64,000 bases of DNA, from the NCBI GenBank assembly GCA_028822645.1, contig JAPKDG010000004.1, positions 1-64,000 of the forward strand, given 5' to 3'. Made by a program: the position numbers and the translations under genes. The notes beneath the pieces were generated by a model. The model saw only the letters and a list, made by a program, of their open reading frames with translations. It was not told where the DNA came from and searched no databases. Origin of the DNA: Longimicrobiales bacterium. Lineage in GTDB: Bacteria > Gemmatimonadota > Gemmatimonadetes > Longimicrobiales > Gaopeijiaceae. This document shows positions 45,282 through 53,705 of the stretch, one piece after another; the first letter of the stretch is position 1; each line of letters starts with the position of its first letter.

Positions 45282-45337
45282 GGTTGAGATCCATAGAAGT
45301 TAGGAAATTATTTAGGTGCCCTTCCGCGGGAAGAGTT

Positions 45338-45375
45338 AAGAGGTGTAAGCATTCGGCTGCTGCACCTCTTCTTTT
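45338..45375 (+). terminator. Terminator or attenuator between rpsB and tsf
   Basis: AAGAGGTG (45338-45345) pairs perfectly with CACCTCTT (45363-45370), with further AGC/GCT pairing inside the 17-base loop, followed by CTTTT. tsf starts about 40 bases later with no separate strong promoter, so partial termination is likely. Confidence 0.65.
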
Positions 45376-45412
45376 ACAAAGTGATTGAATTAAAAAGGTG
45401 ATTGGTTAATCC

Positions 45413-46012
45413 ATGTCAATTTCAGCAAAAGATGTTAAATCTCTGCGCGACCGCACTGGCGCAGGTATGATGGATTGTAAGAAAGCTCTAATCGAGACCA
45501 AGGGAAATTTGGAAGATGCCATTGACTTGATGCGAGCCAGTGGTGCTACCAAGGCAGCCAAGCGGGCAGGCAAGGTCGCAAGTGAAGGCACCATAGGAAC
45601 TTATCTTCATTTTGACAACAGAGTGGCGTCAATGGTAGAGCTCAACTGTGAAACTGATTTTGTGGCTAATACGGACGATTTTAAGGCATTGGCGAGGGAT
45701 ATAGCGCTACACATTGCTTCTCAGGCCCCTGCTGGAGTGAGCGATGCTGACATAGCTCCAGAAGTGGTAGATCGGGAGCGAAAAATATATGAAGAACAAA
45801 TTAGAGAACAAGGTAAACCAGAGCACATAGCAGAAAAAATAGTACAGGGTAAACTGAGGAAGTATTTTGAAGATAACACACTCATGGCACAGCCTTTCGT
45901 CAAGAATCCTGATCAGACTATAGGAGAGCTAGTTACAGAAGTGTCAGCAAGGACTGGTGAAAAAATCGAAATTGCAAGATTTGTAAGAATGAAAGTCGGA
46001 GAGACTGGATGA
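45413..46012 (+). CDS. tsf: Elongation factor Ts (short form)
   Basis: EF-Ts recycles EF-Tu by releasing GDP. The N-terminal UBA-like domain has VKSLRDRTGAGMMDCKKAL. The core carries the EF-Tu-contacting ELNCETDFVANTDDF segment near residue 75. The C-terminal part includes EKIVQGKLRKYFEDNTLMAQPF. The 199 residues match the compact Thermus-like form rather than the roughly 280-residue E. coli form, so one subdomain repeat is missing. It follows the rpsB terminator/attenuator. Confidence 0.97.
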   Translation: MSISAKDVKSLRDRTGAGMMDCKKALIETKGNLEDAIDLMRASGATKAAKRAGKVASEGTIGTYLHFDNRVASMVELNCETDFVANTDDFKALARDIALHIASQAPAGVSDADIAPEVVDRERKIYEEQIREQGKPEHIAEKIVQGKLRKYFEDNTLMAQPFVKNPDQTIGELVTEVSARTGEKIEIARFVRMKVGETG

Positions 46013-46042
46013 CAATAGAATCACACAGACACACCACCGATT

Positions 46043-46753
46043 ATGAGACTCATGTATAAAAGAGTCCTGGTCAAGCTCTCTGGAGAGGCCTTGGCTGGAT
46101 CCAAGGGGTTTGGTATTGAACCATCCGTTGTTGATGTGCTAACAGATGAAGTTAAACAAGTACATGAGATGGGAGTTAGCCTAGGTTTGGTCATTGGTGG
46201 AGGGAATATCGTCCGAGGATCTTTGGCTAGCCAAAAGGGTATGGACAGAGTCCAGGCTGATTACATGGGAATGCTTGCTACTATAATTAATGCACTTGCT
46301 ATCCAAGATCTTCTGGAGCGCAAAAATGTTGCAACCAGGGTCATGACTGCGATTCGCATGGAACAATTGGCTGAGCCTTACATAAGAAGGAAAGCTTTGA
46401 GACATATGGAGAAAGGAAGGGTAGTGATTTTCGCAGGCGGAACAGGGAACCCTTACTTTTCGACAGATACTGCAGCGGCTTTAAGGGCTATCGAAATGGA
46501 CTCTGAGCTAGTCATCAAGGCTACCAAGGTGAAAGGTGTGTATACTGCAGACCCTCATCAAGATCCTTCAGCTACTTTTATACCGAAAATTACCTTTCAA
46601 AATGTAGTAAAAATGGGACTAGAGGTGATGGATACTGCGGCGGTGGCCCTTTGCAAAGAGAACAACCTTCCTATTATAGTCCTTGATATTGAAGAAAAAG
46701 GATCAGTTTCTTCTGCAATAAAGGGAAACCAAATAGGTACCCTTGTTTCTTGA
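46043..46753 (+). CDS. pyrH: UMP kinase
   Basis: PyrH phosphorylates UMP to UDP and belongs to the amino-acid-kinase fold. Visible motifs are VLVKLSGEALAG at the N-terminus, VIGGGNIVRG, DYMGMLATIINALA, FAGGTGNPYFSTDTAAALRA and the KATKVKGVYTADP loop. The 236 residues are full length. The start is placed at ATG 46043; an in-frame ATG lies 3 codons later. Between tsf and frr, it completes a conserved translation/nucleotide cluster. Confidence 0.97.
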   Translation: MRLMYKRVLVKLSGEALAGSKGFGIEPSVVDVLTDEVKQVHEMGVSLGLVIGGGNIVRGSLASQKGMDRVQADYMGMLATIINALAIQDLLERKNVATRVMTAIRMEQLAEPYIRRKALRHMEKGRVVIFAGGTGNPYFSTDTAAALRAIEMDSELVIKATKVKGVYTADPHQDPSATFIPKITFQNVVKMGLEVMDTAAVALCKENNLPIIVLDIEEKGSVSSAIKGNQIGTLVS

Positions 46754-46792
46754 ATGGAGTAGTAGTTTCCCTTTAAACTCTGGAGGGTCATG

Positions 46793-47341
46793 ATGTCCTT
46801 AGATATCCTCGAGATCAGAATGGAGGGCGCTATAGAGTCCTTGATTCGTGAATTCTCTTCAGTCCGAACGGGGAAAGCTACCCCGGCATTGTTAGATTCT
46901 GTGCGAGTGGACGCTTATGGTAGCTTAGTAGCTTTAAATCAAGTGGCCAATGTTTCTACCCCGGAACCGTCTCTTTTAGTCGTCCAACCATATGACAAGA
47001 CTTTGTTGAATGACATAGAGAGAGCTATCCAAACCGCCAATCTCGGTCTCAACCCAGGAAATGACGGGAACCTAATTAGGATTCCTATACCACCTTTGAC
47101 TGAGGAACGTCGCCGGGAATATGTAAAAATTATTCATCAGATGGCCGAAGAGGCCAGGGTCTCCCTTAGGCATGCAAGAAAGGCAGGGAACGATGAAACC
47201 AAGAATGATTTGAAAGCTGGTGAGATCGGTGAAGATGAAGGGAGAGACTTCCTTGGAAAGATTCAGAAAATGACTGATGGATACACAGATAAAATTGATG
47301 AATTGCTAGAGAAAAAAGAGAAAGAGTTGATGGCTATATAG
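46793..47341 (+). CDS. frr: Ribosome recycling factor
   Basis: RRF splits post-termination ribosomes with EF-G. The tRNA-like three-helix bundle plus beta domain is indicated by EFSSVRTGKATPALLDSVRVDAYG (in pieces), the NVSTPEPSLLVVQPYD hinge region, and RREYVKIIHQMAEEARVSLRHARKAG in the helical part. At 182-183 residues it is standard. Two adjacent ATGs (46790 and 46793) follow GGAGG. uppS follows within 5 bases. Confidence 0.97.
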   Translation: MSLDILEIRMEGAIESLIREFSSVRTGKATPALLDSVRVDAYGSLVALNQVANVSTPEPSLLVVQPYDKTLLNDIERAIQTANLGLNPGNDGNLIRIPIPPLTEERRREYVKIIHQMAEEARVSLRHARKAGNDETKNDLKAGEIGEDEGRDFLGKIQKMTDGYTDKIDELLEKKEKELMAI

Positions 47342-47345
47342 CATC

Positions 47346-48104
47346 ATGAAATCGTCTGAATTGTTAGCGAAGATTAAACTCCATGGTAAACCTCCTAGAC
47401 ATGTCGCCATTATTATGGACGGTAATGGTCGTTGGGCCGAGAGTAGGAACCTTCCTAGAACAGCTGGTCATAGGGCAGGGATGGAAGCGGTACGTGAAGT
47501 AATTGAGGGGTCCATCGAAGCTGGTATTGAAGTTTTGACATTGTTCGCTTTTTCTACTGAAAACTGGCAACGACCTAGCATCGAAATTAATGCACTAATG
47601 GGTCTTTTGCGTTTGTACATCCAGAAGGAAACGGATCGTCTTAGAAGGATGGATGTGGAAGTCCATGTCCTTGGGGATTTAAGCAATGTGGATTCGACTA
47701 CGAGAAAAGCTATTAAGGATATAACCACTGAAACAGTTGGTGGCAGCAAACTACGATTGAACTTGATGATATCTTATTCTGGCCGTAAGGATCTAGTTGA
47801 AGCCTGTCGCTTATTTGCGGAGGAGGTATCTAAGCAAGAGATGTCTCCGGAAGATTTGAATGAAGAAATTTTGTCAGAGAGATTGTATACTGCAGGCATA
47901 TCTGATCCAGACTTGCTAATCCGAACCTCTGGAGAATTCCGAGTCAGCAACTTCATGCTGTGGCAGATTGCATATACAGAATTATCCATAGTGTTCACAT
48001 TGTGGCCAGATTTTTCTAGAAAAGATCTTTTTAGTGCTATTTGCGATTACCAATTGAGAGATAGGCGTTTTGGGCGAATCGCTGGTCAAAGAATTCCAAG
48101 ATGA
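47346..48104 (+). CDS. uppS: Undecaprenyl diphosphate synthase (cis-prenyltransferase)
   Basis: UppS extends farnesyl diphosphate with isopentenyl units to make the C55 carrier for peptidoglycan. The catalytic Asp25 is in IIMDGNGRWA. LTLFAFSTENWQRP near residue 65 and the C-terminal DLLIRTSGEFRVSNFMLWQ with its Arg-Ser motif are intact. The 252 residues are typical. Its end overlaps the start region of the cdsA frame. Confidence 0.97.
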   Translation: MKSSELLAKIKLHGKPPRHVAIIMDGNGRWAESRNLPRTAGHRAGMEAVREVIEGSIEAGIEVLTLFAFSTENWQRPSIEINALMGLLRLYIQKETDRLRRMDVEVHVLGDLSNVDSTTRKAIKDITTETVGGSKLRLNLMISYSGRKDLVEACRLFAEEVSKQEMSPEDLNEEILSERLYTAGISDPDLLIRTSGEFRVSNFMLWQIAYTELSIVFTLWPDFSRKDLFSAICDYQLRDRRFGRIAGQRIPR

Positions 48105-48114
48105 GGAGGACACA

Positions 48115-48981
48115 CTGAACCGAGAGTTGTTTAATCGTGTTACCGTGGGTTTGATAGGAATCCCTATTATTGCAGTTGTCATTTATACGGGAGGGTGGCT
48201 GCTAGGGGCTCTTATGGCTTTAACTTCCGGGTTAGGTGCTTATGAGTATTTCCAATTTAGAGAAAAAGGAACCAAGGGATTGTCAGTTTGGGGAGTGATG
48301 CTTTCGGCGGCACTGCCCTTGATAGCTGTCCTGTATCCCACATATCATGAGTTTGTGCAGTTGGCTTTTGCGCTAGTTATTTTTGGAACCATGGTTTCAC
48401 TGATCATGGTGATGTGGTGTAGGTGGCCCGAAGGATCTCCGATTGAGTCAGCCGCAGTAACGATGATGGGAGTTCTGTATATAGGGGGAACTTTATCTTT
48501 CTGGATTTTCTTGCGTGCTTTTCCAGAGGAGGTGATGTCATCGGATAGTGCTTTGCCCGGGACTATTTTGCTGATTTTTCCGATTTGGGTGACTTGGATA
48601 GGTGACTGCTTTGCCTATGTACTTGGGTCTCGCTGGGGCAAGAAGAAATTAGCTGCAACAGTGAGTCCTAATAAAACTGTGGTGGGTGCTGTTGGGGGAG
48701 TTGCGGGTTCAATCTTAGGTGGTCTTACGTACAACCACTATTTATTAAGTGAAATGACTGGGTTTGCCTTTTCAAAAGAGACCGTGTTCTTGGTATGTGT
48801 CTTGATTGCAGTAGCCGGTCAATTAGGAGATTTATCTGAATCAGTAATGAAGAGGCAAGTTGAGATCAAAGACTCAAGCAATCTCATTCCAGGTCACGGT
48901 GGTGTTCTTGACAGAATGGATGGCCTTTTTTTTACCGTGCCTATGACTTACTTCATTTTGCTTCATCTGTCATATGGTTGA
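48115..48981 (+). CDS. cdsA: Phosphatidate cytidylyltransferase
   Basis: CdsA makes CDP-diacylglycerol for phospholipid synthesis. The protein has about eight membrane segments and the C-terminal signature SVMKRQVEIKDSSNLIPGHGGVLDRMDG, containing the conserved Asp residues. The frame is open from TTG 48070 inside uppS, but a strong GAGGAGG (48103-48109) lies 5 bases before CTG 48115, directly ahead of the first conserved residues. I therefore propose CTG as the start, giving 288 residues; TTG 48070 or TTG 48127 are alternatives. It feeds pgsA. Confidence 0.93.
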   Translation: MNRELFNRVTVGLIGIPIIAVVIYTGGWLLGALMALTSGLGAYEYFQFREKGTKGLSVWGVMLSAALPLIAVLYPTYHEFVQLAFALVIFGTMVSLIMVMWCRWPEGSPIESAAVTMMGVLYIGGTLSFWIFLRAFPEEVMSSDSALPGTILLIFPIWVTWIGDCFAYVLGSRWGKKKLAATVSPNKTVVGAVGGVAGSILGGLTYNHYLLSEMTGFAFSKETVFLVCVLIAVAGQLGDLSESVMKRQVEIKDSSNLIPGHGGVLDRMDGLFFTVPMTYFILLHLSYG

Positions 48982-50143
48982 TAGCCAACAGGACAAAATT
49001 GGAGTAGCCATTTTGGGGTCCACAGGGTCTATTGGACAATCAACCCTGGCTGTGGTGGAAAGGCATCCAGACTTGTTTAGAGTTGTCGCTCTATCAGCGA
49101 ATAATTCTGTCGAAGATCTTGTTGCACAGGTACACAGACACTCTGTACCAAAAGCTGTTGTGGTGGATTCTGTAGCCCTGAATAGTCAACTAGACCTCCC
49201 CGCCGCGGATTGGAAGGCCGGACCAGATGCTATTTTGGATATTGTATCGGATCCCGAAGTGGATGTTGTCGTAAATGCTATTGTAGGGTCAGTGGGATTG
49301 TATGCCACCTTAGCAACGCTAGAAGCTGATAAAAGATTGGCTTTGGCCAACAAGGAATCTCTTGTTGCAGGGGGACCACTAGTGACCGAACAGTTACGGA
49401 ATGGAAAAGGTGAATTGGTTCCTATCGACAGCGAGCATTCAGGAATTTTTCAGTGCTTGAAAAGTGAGGAATTAGAGGCTGTATCAAAGATAATCTTAAC
49501 TGCTTCCGGCGGTCCCTTCCGTACTTTGGAACGGGAAGAATTAGGCCTGGTAACTATAGGACAAGCTTTAAAGCATCCTACGTGGAAAATGGGACAAAAA
49601 ATCACTATAGATTCTGCAACCTTGGCTAACAAAGCATTGGAAGTAATAGAAGCACACTTTCTTTTCGGTATGGATTATGAGTGTATCTCTGCCGTGATCC
49701 ATCCTCAATCGATAATCCATTCGTTTGTGGAGTTTGTAGACGGGTCAATCTTGGCTCAACTAGGATTTCCCACTATGGAATTACCAATTCTATATGCTTT
49801 GACACACCCCAAGAGAGTCCCAGATCCATCTCTCAGAACTTTCAATCCGGCTACTTCGCCTAGCTTGAATTTTGAGACTATTGATGAAGAGCGGTTTCCG
49901 GTGTTTAGTTTAGGTGTCGACTCAGGTAGAAAGGGAGGTACTGGTCCGACAATATTTAACGCTGCGAATGAAATAGCGGTAGCAGCATTTGTAAACGGTC
50001 AAATTGAATTCATAGAAATTTCGTTAATCATCGAAGAGACTATAAACTCCATCAAGACGCATGGGATTACCACAATCAATGACGTGGTCGAAGCCGATGA
50101 ATCAGCGAGACACAAGGCAAAAGAGGTTGTTTTTTTGCTTTAA
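48974..50143 (+). CDS. dxr: 1-deoxy-D-xylulose 5-phosphate reductoisomerase
   Basis: Dxr is the committing step of the MEP isoprenoid pathway, target of fosmidomycin. It has the NADPH loop LGSTGSIGQSTL near residue 15, the NKESLVAGG motif, the metal- and substrate-binding PIDSEHSGIFQCL and the ASGGPFR loop, and the WKMGQKITIDSATLANKALEVIEAH block in pieces. The 389 residues are full length. It overlaps cdsA by 8 bases and is followed by a separate promoter for rseP. Confidence 0.97.
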   Translation: MVDSQQDKIGVAILGSTGSIGQSTLAVVERHPDLFRVVALSANNSVEDLVAQVHRHSVPKAVVVDSVALNSQLDLPAADWKAGPDAILDIVSDPEVDVVVNAIVGSVGLYATLATLEADKRLALANKESLVAGGPLVTEQLRNGKGELVPIDSEHSGIFQCLKSEELEAVSKIILTASGGPFRTLEREELGLVTIGQALKHPTWKMGQKITIDSATLANKALEVIEAHFLFGMDYECISAVIHPQSIIHSFVEFVDGSILAQLGFPTMELPILYALTHPKRVPDPSLRTFNPATSPSLNFETIDEERFPVFSLGVDSGRKGGTGPTIFNAANEIAVAAFVNGQIEFIEISLIIEETINSIKTHGITTINDVVEADESARHKAKEVVFLL

Positions 50144-50151
50144 AATTCAAT

Positions 50152-50179
50152 TTGTCAAAGAAGGTTGTGACGTTATACT
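50152..50179 (+). promoter_or_regulatory. Sigma70-type promoter for rseP
   Basis: TTGTCA (50152-50157) and TATACT (50174-50179) are separated by 16 bases, about 43 bases upstream of rseP. The ribosome-binding site GGAGGGGGG follows. It allows rseP expression apart from the dxr operon. Confidence 0.6.
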
Positions 50180-50221
50180 TAGTCCAAGATCAAATACTAT
50201 GGAGGGGGGACAGGGTACCGG

Positions 50222-51562
50222 ATGATTACTTTTGCTGTAACCATGCTAATGTTAGGCGTTTTGATTTTCGTTCATGAGTTAGGCCACTATCTGGCTGCTA
50301 AATCTGTAGACATAGAAGTTAAGAAATTTTCTATAGGATTCGGTCCAAAGATACTCGGTTTTCAAAAAGGTGAAACTGAGTATTTGTTGAGCTTGATACC
50401 TTTGGGTGGTTACGTAAGCATGGGTGGCATGTACGACGAAACCATGGAACAGATTGAGGGCAGTTCTCCGGAAGATAACCGTGAACCGACTCCTCGGGAT
50501 TTTGACGCTAAACCCATTTGGGCTCGAGCTTTTGTTCTCTCAGCTGGAGTTATGATGAATTTTGGCTTCGCTTTTCTGGTATATACTGGAGTGGCTGCTT
50601 TTTGGGGTTCATCAGAGATAAAAGAAAACCGGATCGCTCAAGTGGACTTCGATCGACTACCATCTGGTGCAAAGAAATTAGGTCAGATAGAGAGTGGATC
50701 CATGTTAATCAGGATTGGGGAGACGGTGGTGAACGATTGGGGAGATGTCCGTGATGGGCTACTGGAATCCCCGGCTGGACCCCTGAAAATAGTAACAGAG
50801 AATCCACAGGGTACAATAGAGATTGATCTTCCAAAAACTCAAGAGGAACGATTGGAAATTTTCAGTACGCTGTCCCCGTGGCTAGATAATACGATTGGGT
50901 CCGTTAATCCTGGATCTCCTGCTGAAACAGGAGGGCTCGAGGAAGGCGATAAGGTTTTGGCCATAGGCGGAGTACAGGTGGAAAATTGGTATAACATGGT
51001 CAATATGATAAGATCGAGCCCTAACGTTCGGTTAGAGTTCTCTCTAGTTCGAGGTGGCCAAGAATTGACTAGATTCATCACCCCCGAATCCGTATCCGAA
51101 GGTGCTTCTGATGTAGGTAGGATAGGAGCTACGGCGACTCAGCCTGAGATTGTATATGAAGATGCCGGCTTGATTGAAGCTGTCCAGACTGGCTTTATGG
51201 AGACTGTAGCAGTAACTGGTCTCATTTTGAATTCCGTTAAGGAATTGTTTACGGCGCAAGTTTCTCCCAAGGAATTAGGAAGTATTTTCATGATTGGACA
51301 GGCGGCTGGTCAGACTGCCCGTCTTGGACTAGAGTATTATCTACAATTTGTTGCTTTATTTTCTGTTAATTTAGCTATCTTAAACCTACTGCCGATACCT
51401 GTATTAGACGGTGGGCATCTTATGTTTCTTGGTATAGAAGCGATCCGTAGGAAGCCACTGTCTTTGAAAATGAAATTAAGATTCAGCCAGGTCGGATTCT
51501 TTTTCCTCATAGCTATAATGGTCTTGGCCCTGTCGAATGATCTACTACGTCTGTTCGGGTGA
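50222..51562 (+). CDS. rseP: RIP site-2 metalloprotease RseP (M50B)
   Basis: This is an intramembrane zinc protease that cleaves anti-sigma factors and remnant signal peptides. The HELGH zinc motif (His18, Glu19, His22) is in the first membrane segment, and the third ligand Asp lies in NLLPIPVLDGGHL near residue 400. Two PDZ-like regions lie between (one near residue 235, with SPAETGGLEEGDKVLAIGG). Four membrane segments are expected. At 446 residues it is standard. The preceding dxr gives the common dxr-rseP order. Confidence 0.95.
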   Translation: MITFAVTMLMLGVLIFVHELGHYLAAKSVDIEVKKFSIGFGPKILGFQKGETEYLLSLIPLGGYVSMGGMYDETMEQIEGSSPEDNREPTPRDFDAKPIWARAFVLSAGVMMNFGFAFLVYTGVAAFWGSSEIKENRIAQVDFDRLPSGAKKLGQIESGSMLIRIGETVVNDWGDVRDGLLESPAGPLKIVTENPQGTIEIDLPKTQEERLEIFSTLSPWLDNTIGSVNPGSPAETGGLEEGDKVLAIGGVQVENWYNMVNMIRSSPNVRLEFSLVRGGQELTRFITPESVSEGASDVGRIGATATQPEIVYEDAGLIEAVQTGFMETVAVTGLILNSVKELFTAQVSPKELGSIFMIGQAAGQTARLGLEYYLQFVALFSVNLAILNLLPIPVLDGGHLMFLGIEAIRRKPLSLKMKLRFSQVGFFFLIAIMVLALSNDLLRLFG

Positions 51563-51592
51563 TAAAACTATATTGAAATGTCGTTGAGGTTC

Positions 51593-52417
51593 TCAAAGAA
51601 GGCTGTATTGTCCGTTTCTATTTGTCTGGACTTTGAGTTTTTCTAAATCGAGAAAGAGTGTGGGCCTGTCCTGGGTGGCAACCCCTAAAAAACCCAGAAA
51701 TCCTTTGGGCCGCATCGCTTTTTCCATAGTTGATAAGGCTAAATCAGGCCGATTGCATTTCTGGGAAATATGGGCCAATAATATCCCAGATAAACCAGGA
51801 TGAAGTAACTCACAAGCGAATTGAGCGGCAGCACCGTTAGAGAGATGGCCGTGGCTAGATGCAATTCTCTGTTGTACAGTGGCTGGGTAATGACTGTTTC
51901 TGAGGAGGCCTTCATCATAATTGGACTCCAAAATCAGAAAATTAACATTTGTGAGTGCCAGGCGAACTTGAGCTGTGGGTTTACCTAAATCGGTGGCAAT
52001 CCCTACCTTGAATCGTTTCGAAATATCGGTCAAGGCGAATACTACCGGTTCTACTGCATCGTGAAGGGTCAAAAATGGTTCGACAGTAATTCCGTCAACA
52101 ACGAAGCTTCGACTAGGCTGGTATAGTTTAATAAAATCGTTGTCTGTGAATAACGTATTGCATTGTTCTAGTGTGCTTGCTGTTATATAAATAGGTATGT
52201 TGTATCTGCGGCTGAAAATTCCGGCTCCTGAGGTATGATCCCTATGGTCATGGGTAATCAGGATGGCGTCGATAGATTCTGGTGGCACTTCGATTTCATG
52301 TAATCGCCGAGCTGTCTCTTTGCCACTGAATCCGATGTCAATTAAAATTCGCGTGTCGTGAGACTCTATGAGAGTCGAATTCCCTTTACTTCCGCTACCT
52401 AGTGAACAGACTTTCAT
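51593..52417 (-). CDS. Metallo-beta-lactamase-fold hydrolase (YycJ/WalJ-like)
   Basis: This 274-residue MBL-fold protein resembles the YycJ/WalJ family, described as a 5'-3' exonuclease or cell-division-linked hydrolase. The N-terminal VCSLGSGSKGNSTLIES is distinctive of that family. The metal motif is THDHRDHTSG (His56, Asp57, His58, Asp60, His61), with later His and Asp residues at LHDAVEP and ATDLGKP and the C-terminal AHISQKCN. It is the third gene of a minus-strand run after the GlmU-like protein, 14 bases downstream. Its function here is not certain. Confidence 0.82.
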   Translation of the reverse strand: MKVCSLGSGSKGNSTLIESHDTRILIDIGFSGKETARRLHEIEVPPESIDAILITHDHRDHTSGAGIFSRRYNIPIYITASTLEQCNTLFTDNDFIKLYQPSRSFVVDGITVEPFLTLHDAVEPVVFALTDISKRFKVGIATDLGKPTAQVRLALTNVNFLILESNYDEGLLRNSHYPATVQQRIASSHGHLSNGAAAQFACELLHPGLSGILLAHISQKCNRPDLALSTMEKAMRPKGFLGFLGVATQDRPTLFLDLEKLKVQTNRNGQYSLL

Positions 52418-52431
52418 AGTAGATACTTATG

Positions 52432-53703
52432 CTATTGCAATGATGGGTTGACCTTGGTTATACGTTGCAAGTGCGTGTCATCCCAAGCTGTTATAAGTAA
52501 TTGTTCAGCTTTTGATGTGAGTGATAGTCCTCGACGACTCATGACTTTATTAGTCATCTCGAGAAAAGCAGGGAGCTCATATTCCCCTAGTTTATCACAA
52601 GTTCCCCAGCTAAATGCTGGTATTTCAGAAGGAGACATACCCCCTCCGAAAATGTTTGTGCCACAGCCGATCACGCAGCCCGCTGGAAGTAGGCTGCCGA
52701 TACCAGTTTTGACGTGATCGCCAACAAAGATTCCGAGTTTTTGATTTCCTGTATTAACAAGACCCTTTGGAGTAGAGACTTTGATTTCACCATAGTTATT
52801 CTTGAGGTCACTATTTGTCGTAAGTGCACCCAAGTTGACCCAACTTCCGAGATAGGAATTTCCGAGATAACCATCGTGTGCCTTGTTGGTATAATCCATG
52901 ATCACAGAGTTGCTGATTTCTCCCCGCAACTTACACCCTGATCCTGCCGTAAAATTTTTCATATAACCACCTAACAGACGTGTTCCGGGCCCAATGAAAG
53001 CGGGTCCTGCTATGTGAGTGAAAGCATGTATGCGTACTCCCGGAGAAATAAAAATAGGGCCAAGGGTACTATCCAGATGAACCCTTGGATCCATATTAAC
53101 GTCCTCTCGTATAGAAATGAGATGGTCCCCTAAGCAGGTCACCCCGTCAGGGAGCAGAGGGCTCGCTTCAGGTTGGCTAAATGACATTGCGTTCAAGTCT
53201 CTGCCTATTTGTTTCCCGTTTTCTAATACTAAATCCCAGAGGTCATGTAAGACACTGCCAGATAATTGTAAAACCGGAAAAGCCTTTGGCGAATGTGAAG
53301 GATTGAGTAAATCAAGGTTCTCAGGTCCAGAAAAACCTCTTGGAAGGAACCATCCAACGGTTTCTCCATCCATAAGTAGTGTTTTGGGAGACGTATCCAA
53401 GTGGAGCCGGGAAATGATTGCACTATCATGGTCGCTGAGATCCGGAACTGCGCGACTTAAAAATAGAATAAGGGGTTCATCGCTGGTAATGTCTTCTGCC
53501 TCTACTACTGAGGGAGTGTCCGGCTCATCGAAGTGATGTAGGCTCTGGCTAGTTATATAACCCAGGCACTGTCCTCCCCAAAAAAGTTCGCCTCTTTCTC
53601 TCATGGACATGCAACCGAGCGTAAGCTCTCCAGCAGGTCTGGTTAAAGTAAATGGACACCAATCCTGGGCTTTCTGGTCGTCAAAAAGGTAGAAATTTAG
53701 CAT
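52432..53703 (-). CDS. GlmU-like sugar nucleotidyltransferase/acetyltransferase (alternative bacterial GlmU type)
   Basis: This protein of about 423 residues resembles the alternative GlmU-like family common in Bacteroidetes. The N-terminus (NFYLFDDQKAQDWCPFTLTRPAGEL) is typical of that family's nucleotidyltransferase half. The second half has the hexapeptide-repeat left-handed helix (IFISPGVRIHAFTHIAGPAFIGPGTRLLGG, in pieces) ending in a CVIGCGTNIFGG segment. It would make UDP-GlcNAc from GlcN-1-P for peptidoglycan and bacillithiol. It follows directly on the interrupted mannose-1-phosphate guanylyltransferase (ATG 53703 is 2 bases past that TGA stop; TTG 53709 is alternative). Confidence 0.82.
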   Translation of the reverse strand: MLNFYLFDDQKAQDWCPFTLTRPAGELTLGCMSMRERGELFWGGQCLGYITSQSLHHFDEPDTPSVVEAEDITSDEPLILFLSRAVPDLSDHDSAIISRLHLDTSPKTLLMDGETVGWFLPRGFSGPENLDLLNPSHSPKAFPVLQLSGSVLHDLWDLVLENGKQIGRDLNAMSFSQPEASPLLPDGVTCLGDHLISIREDVNMDPRVHLDSTLGPIFISPGVRIHAFTHIAGPAFIGPGTRLLGGYMKNFTAGSGCKLRGEISNSVIMDYTNKAHDGYLGNSYLGSWVNLGALTTNSDLKNNYGEIKVSTPKGLVNTGNQKLGIFVGDHVKTGIGSLLPAGCVIGCGTNIFGGGMSPSEIPAFSWGTCDKLGEYELPAFLEMTNKVMSRRGLSLTSKAEQLLITAWDDTHLQRITKVNPSLQ

Positions 53704-53705
53704 AG

